Source: JAIQFL01 sp035295745 (GTDB lineage Bacteria; Acidobacteriota; Terriglobia; Bryobacterales; Bryobacteraceae). Taken from it: 64,000 bases of DNA. Under the pieces are notes generated by a model, which was not told the origin of the DNA, searched no databases, and was given only the letters and a program-made list of their open reading frames with translations. Location: positions 124,001 through 188,000 of the forward strand of contig DATGIL010000023.1 of the NCBI GenBank assembly GCA_035295745.1, given 5' to 3'. How positions within the stretch are numbered: position 1 is the stretch's first letter; each line of letters begins with the position of its first letter. Made by a program: the position numbers and the translations under genes. Shown in pieces: positions 15,742 through 23,482 of this stretch.

Positions 15742-18384
15742 TCAGCTTATCCCCTGCAGAATCTTCTTCACTTCTTCCGCCCGCGATGAATTGGGCATCA
15801 GCCTGAGAAATTCCTCATAGTGCGGTTTGGCTTCGGACGGCCGGTTCAACTTCATGAGCAGATCGGCGATGTTGAGATGCGCCTCTTTGCGGTGCGGATC
15901 GACCGCGAGCGTCTTTTGCAGGTAGACCATCGACTGGTCATACTTACCCGCGGCATAGTACACGTAACCAAGGTTATTCAACAGCAAGGCATCGCCGGGC
16001 CGCAGACCCACCGCCTCCTGCATCTTCTGAATTGCCTCATCGTACTTCTGCTCGCGATAGAACTGCTGGCCCTGGCGGTCCAAATCGTAGGCACGAACGG
16101 CGGGAGAGTGTGGCGCGGCAGCGGAGCGAGTGACCTGCACCTGCGTGAGCTTGCTGCTCTGCGCCTGGATGCTTTGCTGCAGACGGAGCAACTCCTCCTG
16201 TTTCGCGGCGATCTGCTTTTGCAGGTTGGCCAACTGCTCGGTCAATTGCAGGGACTGCGAGTCGAGCTGTTTCGACCCGGAGCTGAGCGGCTGCGGCTGC
16301 AACTCGAAGATGAACTCGCCGCCCTCGCTGCCGAGCAGGTTTCCAACGGCGGGCGTCTGTTTCGCAAACGAGGACACGATGGGGCTCACGTAAGCGCCCA
16401 GTTCCGAGGCCGTGATGACGCCATTTCCGTCTAGATCAGCTTGTCCTTCGAGTCCCTGCAAAAGGGCCCAGGTGAACACGGAGTGGCCATTGGGACCATC
16501 GTCCGCGACCTGCTGTTCGGCGCCGCCCGCGGTCAGAATCTGCCGGGCCGCGCGCCGCGTGACCTCTTCGATGTAAGAGCGGTCCTTCGAAAACTCGTTG
16601 ACCCCGCGGGTCATGGCGAGGCCGCTGTAGCAGGAGTCCATCACGAAGTAGACGTGCTTGGCGGGAATCAAGTCGGCGGCTTCGCGTAGCGCGGTCATAC
16701 TGATGGCGGTGGAGTAGTAGTTTTCCTTGTCGGCATCCACCGGCACGATGAAACCGATCTGCCGCCCGTCTTCGAGTGTTCGGGTGGCGCCGTGGCCGGC
16801 AAAGAAAAAGAAAACGCGGTCCTCGCGCTGCACTTTACGGCTGTCCGACAGTTCGTCGCCGAGCACCTGCATGATACGCTGGCGCGTGGCGTCGCCGTTC
16901 ACAAGCTTGCGGATGTGGTCGCGCTGGAAGCCGAAGCGATTGACCAGCACATCCTCGATGCCGTTCGCGTCGTTGACCGCGTAGCGCAGTTTGGGCCAAC
17001 TCTGATAGTCGTTTACGCCGATGATGACAGCCCAACTCTCGCGGTACAGCTTGCGCGGCGCTTCGGAGACGGGCGAGACCTCCACCGGGCCGGGCGCGCG
17101 GTCCTTCCCTTCGGGCTTGTCGGATTTGACGAATTGGCCGTCCTTGTATGAGAGGAAAGTGTAGTTCTGGCGCATCAGCTCTTCGATCACCGGCGAGAGA
17201 GCCAGCACGCTCTGCTGATGGATGTCATGGAGGACGATGATGCCTTTCTGCTGCTCGTTCATCTGGTGGAGGAGGCGCATAGCGATGGACTCGGGAATCG
17301 GGTCGGCCCAGTCCTCACCGTTGGTGTTCCACATGATGGACTTCATGCCCTCGGACGTGACCCGCTGGATGATGGCTTGATTGCGGGCGCCGTAGGGTGC
17401 GCGGAAAAGCTCGGTCTTTCGCCCGGAGATCATTTCAAGGATGGAGTTCGTTTCGTCAATTTCGGTGTTTCGCTGCGCCTCGGAGAGTTTGGGCAAGACG
17501 GGATGGGAGTAGCTGTGGTTGGCGAGGGTGTGGCCCGCCTCGACGATTTTCTTGGAGACCTCGGAGACTTTGAGCAGGTTGATTTTGCCCGTGGCGTCTG
17601 GCTTGCCGAGCACGTATCCGACTTCGAAGAACGTTCCCTTGATGCCGTACTTGCGGAGGATGGCGAGGACCTGTTCGGTGTACTTGGGATGCGGACCGTC
17701 ATCGAAGGTGAGCGCGACGGACTTGGCGGGGAACTCGGTGCCCCAGATTTCGTTGCTCTTCGCCGCGCCGCGTGTGTCGCTTAGAGGCTCCTCGGGATTG
17801 AGGTCGCCGTACTCGCCAAGAATGGACTCGCGGGACAGGCGTTTGCGCAGGTCGGCGACATAGGCGTCCCACTTCTCGCGGGTGCCGGTAGCGCCGCGGG
17901 TGGCGAACTGAGAGAAGATGCGAGTGACTTCTTCGCGATAGGCAAGTTGGATGGACTGCAGGTTGTCGCGCAGGGCGCTCAGGTGGGGGGATTTTGCGGG
18001 AACGTCGCCGGAGAGGTCGCTGACAAGGTCGAGAAACGCGAGCTTATCGGCGTCGTGGAGGGAGCGATCCTCGGTGAGGTAGCGGACGAGTTGCTGGGTT
18101 CGCGCTTCGCGTGCGGAGGAGTCGGCGAACTTGGCGGATAGGTCGTCGAGGGCCTGGTGTTTGTGCCAGAAGAGCGCGTGTCCGACCACCTCGCACTTGG
18201 CGCGAGTGGACGCGTCGAGATTCTCGACGCCGTCCATGAGAACGATGATTTTACGGTAGTCGTCGACAATGCCGGCGAGCGACGATTGCAGGGCGCCGTC
18301 CTCGCGGGGGTGGCGCAAAAAGAAGAATAGGGCCGCGGCTGCTACCACGATCACGCCCGCCGCGACTAATGCCTTACGTCTCAT
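15742..18384 (-). CDS. Polysaccharide deacetylase (NodB) - caspase - EF-hand - coiled coil - TPR fusion protein
   Basis: An 880-residue multidomain protein starting at the ATG before MRRKALVAAG, giving an N-terminal membrane anchor (residues 5-23). A helical region runs to about 210. The NodB deacetylase domain has TFDDGPHP (226-233), HSYSHP (290-295), RAPYG (328-332) and LHDIH (385-389), so its metal and catalytic motifs are present. A caspase/peptidase C14 domain follows from about 450, with the dyad His531 in FFAGHGA and Cys585 in VMDSCYSG. A canonical EF-hand loop, DLDGNGVITASE (650-661), follows, suggesting calcium control. A glutamine-rich coiled coil (about 705-750) and two to three TPR units end the protein. 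It probably works on the periplasmic side, deacetylating wall or surface sugar and processing a protein. An upstream start (18522) is less likely. Confidence 0.85.
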   Translation of the reverse strand: MRRKALVAAGVIVVAAAALFFFLRHPREDGALQSSLAGIVDDYRKIIVLMDGVENLDASTRAKCEVVGHALFWHKHQALDDLSAKFADSSAREARTQQLVRYLTEDRSLHDADKLAFLDLVSDLSGDVPAKSPHLSALRDNLQSIQLAYREEVTRIFSQFATRGATGTREKWDAYVADLRKRLSRESILGEYGDLNPEEPLSDTRGAAKSNEIWGTEFPAKSVALTFDDGPHPKYTEQVLAILRKYGIKGTFFEVGYVLGKPDATGKINLLKVSEVSKKIVEAGHTLANHSYSHPVLPKLSEAQRNTEIDETNSILEMISGRKTELFRAPYGARNQAIIQRVTSEGMKSIMWNTNGEDWADPIPESIAMRLLHQMNEQQKGIIVLHDIHQQSVLALSPVIEELMRQNYTFLSYKDGQFVKSDKPEGKDRAPGPVEVSPVSEAPRKLYRESWAVIIGVNDYQSWPKLRYAVNDANGIEDVLVNRFGFQRDHIRKLVNGDATRQRIMQVLGDELSDSRKVQREDRVFFFFAGHGATRTLEDGRQIGFIVPVDADKENYYSTAISMTALREAADLIPAKHVYFVMDSCYSGLAMTRGVNEFSKDRSYIEEVTRRAARQILTAGGAEQQVADDGPNGHSVFTWALLQGLEGQADLDGNGVITASELGAYVSPIVSSFAKQTPAVGNLLGSEGGEFIFELQPQPLSSGSKQLDSQSLQLTEQLANLQKQIAAKQEELLRLQQSIQAQSSKLTQVQVTRSAAAPHSPAVRAYDLDRQGQQFYREQKYDEAIQKMQEAVGLRPGDALLLNNLGYVYYAAGKYDQSMVYLQKTLAVDPHRKEAHLNIADLLMKLNRPSEAKPHYEEFLRLMPNSSRAEEVKKILQGIS

Positions 18385-18779
18385 CAGGATTCCCACGTTA
18401 CCACTATTCGACGGAGAGGGATTGATGTTATTGGCAGGCCTGGAAACCGAGACACTACGGCCTAAAAGTGAGGTCAGAAGGGGACGTTGCATGCGGCTGG
18501 CCGCCTGGAAGAATGTCCTCACCCCAAAGGATCTTGCTTCCTCTTCCTGGCGCCCCCAGACGAGTCTTCAGACCGTTGCCGGCCCTTTGACTGGCCCCTG
18601 CATCACGATTGTAAGGGCGGTGGTGTTCGATCGATTTCCCATCTTCTAAAAGCGATGGCTTAACGTGCCGCTAATTAACAGTTGGCAGGGCATCCGCACC
18701 GCCCGGCAGCGCATCAACTTATTCGCGAGGCAAGTTACCGGGGATCCTTGATCGCAACTCTACGACCCTCTCTCAGTTT
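18385..18779. other. Divergent intergenic region
   Basis: About 395 bases separate the deacetylase-caspase gene from the TIGR03437 gene on the other strand. Both promoters must lie here, but I see no convincing -35/-10 pair, operator or RNA structure. Confidence 0.4.
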
Positions 18780-21259
18780 ATGCGCATCCTTTTGGCACTC
18801 AGCCTTATTCCTGTCGCGTTCGGACAAACTCCGGCCGTGTTTTCGTTTGTTCCAAACTCCGGTCAATTCCCGGCCGCGGTACGCTTTGTGCGTTACTCAT
18901 CCGACAATCTGTTCTATGTTACGCGCGACAGCTTTGTACTTCAGAACGGGGTTCGGGTACAGATCGCCGGCATCGATCCGAATGCTGAACCGACAGGCGA
19001 TTCGCCAGGGACAACTGTTTACAACTTCTACGAAGGCAACGATTCGTCTCGTTGGATGACTAACCTGCGGCTGTTCCAGGCGGTGAAAATCGATAACGCC
19101 TACCCCGGAGTCCGCGCTGTGTTCACTACCGCCATGCCCAATTCTCAGACGGCTCCGTCGCTGGGTGAGGGCAAGGTAATCTTCACCATTGCTCCGTCAG
19201 CCGATCCATCACCGATTCGATTGCGTGTGCTGAATACAGGGGCCGCGCCTTTCCAAGGTCCGGGCGGCGTTACGTTTGCGGGCGGCCAGATCCCTGGCGT
19301 TTTCACGGTATCGATTCAAGCCACCGAGACGGCAGGCGGGCTGCCGTCGCCGGTCGCGAGCAGCCTCAAGATCGAGTCCGACGACACGCTCTCGATAGAG
19401 CTTCCGGACCGTAACCCGTCGCTCCAAACGGATGTCGAGATCACCTTTCCGGATTACGACATCAACGGGGCGCCGTCCGTCGCGGGAATCGTCACTTCTA
19501 CTTTTCAAAATCCAACCAGCTTCGGCCAGGACGGCGCGGTTCCGAATCACTGCTCCAACCTCTGCCGGGACGCACTGGTCGCCCGGTTCGACAGCCAGGG
19601 AAGTCCTCTTTGGGTGACGGTGTTCGGTGGAACTGGCGACGACCTTGCAAGCGTCGCGACAGCCGCGGGCGATGGCGTCAGCGTATCGGGAACCACGTCA
19701 TCGAACGACTTTCCAGTGACTTCCACGGCGCCATTCTCCAAGCTCTCCTCACCTCAGGATTTATATCTGGCATCCTTCGATGGGGCGTCCGGCCAGTTGA
19801 GGAAAGCGACTTACGCCGGACTGCAGGGCGCGGGTACGGTGACACAGCAGGTGGTCGACGCAGGTGGCGATACCGTACTTGGTGCGAGTTACTCACTGAC
19901 CCAAGGTTATATTCTGCGATGGCGGCCGTCGGAGAATCGTTTCGTGTACTCGCTGACCCTGGATGGGCCTGTTAGCGCACTCGCCCTGGATTCCAGTTCC
20001 AGTCTGTACTTCGCCGAGGTGGAAAGCTCGCCCGTGGGCAAGACGATCGTGGCTGGCGCAGTGGACGCAGCGGGGATGGCGATCGGGTCCACTGTGCGCG
20101 TCGGGTTGCCATCGGGAAGTGTTGCCGGCTCGATCCGGTTACAGCCTGCTGGCGAAGGTGAGTTATGGGCGGCTTACCTGGTGGCGACGGAGGGATCGTC
20201 CGTGCAGCCTGCGGTATGGGTTGCCCGCGTTTCTACCGTTACCGGCCAAGCCTTGGCGAACGCCCAAGTAGCAGTGCAAGGCATCGTCTCCGATATTGCG
20301 CAGACACCGTCGGGAAACCTGAAGCTGCTGATTCAAGGCGCGGTGGCGACTGAGTCGACGACCCCCGACGCGCCACTCGTGGCGGCGTGTCCTGGCAGCG
20401 CGTATTTCATCGTTCTGGCCCCGTCGCTGCAGTCGCTTTACGGAACGTATGTTTCGGGCCCGGCATTCGATTTCGCAGCCGAGAACGAGAGTAGCGGGAT
20501 GCCGCCGCCTTCGCTGAGCTGTTTTGCCAACGCGGCGGGGCGGGCGCCGGATACCATTGCCGCTCCTGGTGAACTCATCACCCTCACAGGTGGCGGATTC
20601 GGCCCGGTCGACGTGTTGCCAACTTCCCTCGGCCCGGACGGTTTGTACCCGAGAGCGGCCGCCGGCTTCCGGGTCACGATCAACGGCGTGGACGCACCGA
20701 TCTTCACGGTCGCGCGCGGCCTGATCACGGTTCAGGTACCTTTTGAGGTGGCGAATGCCGGCCAGCCGGGACGTCGCTTCCGATCGTCCTGTTCGAGAAC
20801 GGCTCGCAGGTCGGCTCGGTCCCGATGAGAGTAGCGAGTTCCGCCTTGAGCTTGTTCACCACGTTCGACCGGGCCAATCCACTGAAGCTGCCGGCGCTGA
20901 CCGCGCTGAATGAGGATGGGTCGGTGAATCGCAAGGACAATCCGGCCGCGGCGGGATCGGTCATGAGTCTTTTCGGAAGCGGCCTGGGAGTTCTATCGCC
21001 TCCACTGCTAACCGGCGGGCTGAATCCGGGATCGCCCTCGACGCGGTCGGTACAGTATCAAGCTTGCGTGGGCTGCAGCGAGATTCTGTTTCTCGGATCG
21101 GCGTCGGGGCTTTCGACCGGAATCGCCCAAATCAATGTGCGGCTTCCAGCCGGTCCGACGGGAAGCGACGTGCAGGTGCTCGGGATTGGGATCGTCGCCA
21201 GCGACACCCTTCCGGGGTTGTCGGCATACAGTCCGACAGGCGTGGTGTTCGTGAAGTAG
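18780..21259 (+). pseudogene. Secreted TIGR03437-domain protein interrupted by one frameshift
   Basis: The first frame (to about 20768) encodes a signal peptide, an N-terminal domain typical of SBBP-repeat proteins (VPNSGQFPAAVRFVRYSSDN) and beta-propeller-like repeats (DALVARFDSQGSPLW, SSNDFPVTST). The start of the C-terminal domain follows. The second frame continues without a gap, GTSLPIVLFENGSQVGSVPM, into the TIGR03437 signature (ALNEDGSVNRKDNPAAAGSV, then IAQINVRLPAG) and stops at 21259. One missing G in the run at 20768-20770 accounts for the change. The intact product would be about 826 residues, secreted, of unknown function. It could be a real recent lesion or a sequencing error. 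Confidence 0.8.
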
Positions 21260-21328
21260 GTGCTAGAGATGGGAGAAATGGCTCTGCTTAGTACGTGGCT
21301 TCAGAAGTCCGCCGGCGTATCGCCAGAT

Positions 21329-21405
21329 CGCTTGCTAACGCGCGCGGCTCGTAGCGAGCTACGACTGTGAGGTGAGTGTGAGGGTGAGGTGACGCGCGCG
21401 GCTCG
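21329..21405 (+). repeat. Two copies of the dispersed GC-rich palindromic repeat
   Basis: Copy one (21329-21351) contains the family core CTTGCTnACGCGCGCGGCTCG; copy two (21392-21405) keeps only ACGCGCGCGGCTCG. Between them GCTCGTAGCGAGC forms a small hairpin. The copies lie between the TIGR03437 and HD-domain genes. Confidence 0.75.
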
Positions 21406-21549
21406 CAAGCGCCTCTCGCATCGGAGCACGCTGGACGTGTTCCAGGCGCCACCAGGAATGTAGCGGAAATCCCGCTGCCTGCTCCTTCGTGCGCAGTCAG
21501 CCAGGCCGCATGCCGAGCGCCGCAAGAGGGAGAATCGTCCTCAGGAGTG

Positions 21550-22125
21550 CTATTCCCCAACCCTGTAGATCGTGTTTTTGGGCTTCTCGAAAACGCGATG
21601 GAGCACGGGTTCGAACGCCTCCAGCGGGAAGCATTCGGCCTTGGCGTCGAAGGCTGGTCCATCATACTTCTCGCAGAATTCCGCTGTCCGTAGAAAGTGT
21701 GGGTGCCCGCGGAACCGTTCCCGCATATGGCGGTCCATGCCAATATGGTGGAAGAAGTAGTACCCCTGGAAGATGCCGTGCTTTTCCACCATCCAGTGAT
21801 TCTCGTCCGAAACGAACGGCTTGAGGATTGCGGCGGCAATGTCCGGATGATTGAACGTGCCGAGCGTGTCTCCAATGTCATGCAGCAGCGCGCAAGCCAC
21901 ATATTCGTCGTCTCGGCCGTCCTTCATGGCCAAGGTCGCGGTGAGCAGCGAGTGATGCAGGCGGTCCACCGGGAAACCGCCGAAGTCGCCGTCCAATAGC
22001 TTCAAATGGGCGACCACGCGCTTGGGTAGTTGCTGGGCGTACTTCCTAAAGTCCGAGGCGATGAGCGCCCAATCCTCCGCGGTGGACTGTTCGATGCTGG
22101 AGAAAGTTGCGGTCTGATGCTGCAT
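21550..22125 (-). CDS. HD-domain protein, possibly a PhnZ/MIOX-like oxygenase or phosphohydrolase
   Basis: A 191-residue protein. Histidines and the HD pair appear in order: RLHHSLLTATLA, then LLHDIGDTLG, then ENHWMVEKHG and YYFFHHIGMDRH, consistent with an HD-type dinuclear metal site. The IGD/HP context and small size resemble the HD-domain group that includes PhnZ and inositol oxygenase as well as plain phosphohydrolases, so the reaction is undecided. I chose ATG 22125 (MQHQTATFSS) because the extra 17 residues from 22176 look non-homologous. It is the only minus-strand gene between two copies of a TIGR03437 tail. Confidence 0.7.
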   Translation of the reverse strand: MQHQTATFSSIEQSTAEDWALIASDFRKYAQQLPKRVVAHLKLLDGDFGGFPVDRLHHSLLTATLAMKDGRDDEYVACALLHDIGDTLGTFNHPDIAAAILKPFVSDENHWMVEKHGIFQGYYFFHHIGMDRHMRERFRGHPHFLRTAEFCEKYDGPAFDAKAECFPLEAFEPVLHRVFEKPKNTIYRVGE

Positions 22126-22221
22126 GACGAATATCAGCTTACACGATTCTGGTTGAAAACATGCTGACCGCTGCATGCCAATCCCGGCGTGCCGCTAGCG
22201 CTCCCATTGATCTACTTGCGG

Positions 22222-22345
22222 ATCAATTTGCGGCGTCCAACTGGTAAGGCCGGAAGCGGCGTGCGCTTAGGATTGGGATCGTGGCCAGCGATACCTTCCG
22301 AGGTTGTCGGCGTACAGTCCGACGGGCGCGGCGTTCGTGAATTGG
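22222..22345 (+). pseudogene. Decayed copy of a TIGR03437 C-terminal end
   Basis: This stretch aligns by eye with 21125-21258, the last 45 codons of the TIGR03437 gene: ATTGGGATCGT, CCAGCGA, GGTTGTCGGC and TACAGTCCGAC recur in the same order. A one-base deletion after CCAGCGATACC breaks the frame, so it is not translated. It is evidence of a second, now mostly lost, paralogue or of a duplication. Confidence 0.7.
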
Positions 22346-22461
22346 AGCGGCCCGGTTACAAGTGAGGCTTCGAGCGGCCAGCAATGACCTCCTGCCGAAC
22401 CTCAGCGGGCAAACATCACGGGGTTGTCACGGTACGATTCTGGTAAAGAAGTATGGCGCAG

Positions 22462-23235
22462 TTAGTTTTCAGTCGGTCTTTCCAGGTGATCGACGACGAT
22501 TACTTCCGTGACTCCTTTTCGCGATAGGAGTTTCAGCCCCATTTGTTGCTGCAGCGCAGTAATGAGCGAAGGTGGGGCGTCTGGCGAAGCCTCAGCGCTA
22601 CTGGTGTCGGGAGTCCACCGCAGCGTCATATCGAAAGGACCCTTCAAGCCGGTCTCGTCTACAACCGTTCTGCCCAGAGCCTACGAGAGCACAAAAACCA
22701 GCGCCTGCATAGAGGCTCTTCGCCCGGCAAGCTCCGTATGGCTCCAAGAGAGTCGGCCACATGGTGTCGCGGTGGAGGCGGATTCCGTCTGGCAGCTCGC
22801 ATCCTTCGGCTCTTTCAGATTCGGGCCACCCTTCGCAATCGTCAAGGCATACTCAGTCCGTTCTTTACCCTCGCGGTGAACTTTCAGCTTGAACCTGTCT
22901 TCCAGTAGACTTTGAAGCATCAGCCGCCGGTCGGGGTCGGTTGCTGCGCCCGGCTTGGCGGCTATGTCATACCGGTCCGACGCCCATGAGGGAGCACCAA
23001 CCAACTGGTAGTCGTTGATCTTGGACGCCCACATGATCAGGTAGGTCAGCGGAATATTCGTTGCTCTAAATCCGCCAGGGGATGGTTGGATCGTATATTG
23101 CCCTCCTCCGGCGAGGCTCAGCTTGATCGAGGCCACATCGAATTTTGGTCGCGCCGTGTCGGACTGGCCGAACGCAATCCCAAGCGTAAGAAGCAGAGTC
23201 GCACTTGCAAGAGCTCTTATCAAGGTTCCAGACAT
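22462..23235 (-). pseudogene. TIGR03435 family protein with an internal amber stop
   Basis: The first 184 codons encode a signal peptide (to about AFGQ) and the TIGR03435 domain: FDVASIKLS, TYLIMWASKINDYQLVGAP and LLEDRFKLKVHREGKE. The same frame stops at TAG (22681-22683) and then continues ALGRTVVDETGLKGPFDMTL to the family end VIVVDHLERPTEN at 22462. One C-to-T change from CAG would restore a 257-residue protein. TIGR03435 proteins are exported soil-acidobacterial proteins of unknown function. A truncated product lacking the conserved end is possible; nonsense decay or sequencing error are the alternatives. Confidence 0.8.
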
Positions 23236-23482
23236 CCTTCGAAAGGTGATGACGTGAAGCTTCCGCGATTCGTTGGCTAAAAAGCATGTACAGTTGTGCC
23301 GGGATCGATAGTCTTGACCGGTTCGGAGGCGCCGGATCAGTATGGAGCGATAAGGAGTCGGGTGGTACCACGCCGTCTTGGACGTCGCTATGGGACAGGT
23401 TCAATGCGCTTTGGCTGGCAGTCCCGGAGGGGTAGGCGCCCTGCCGGCGAGTGCGCCCAGTGATGTTTGCCGCGCCAGTGGT

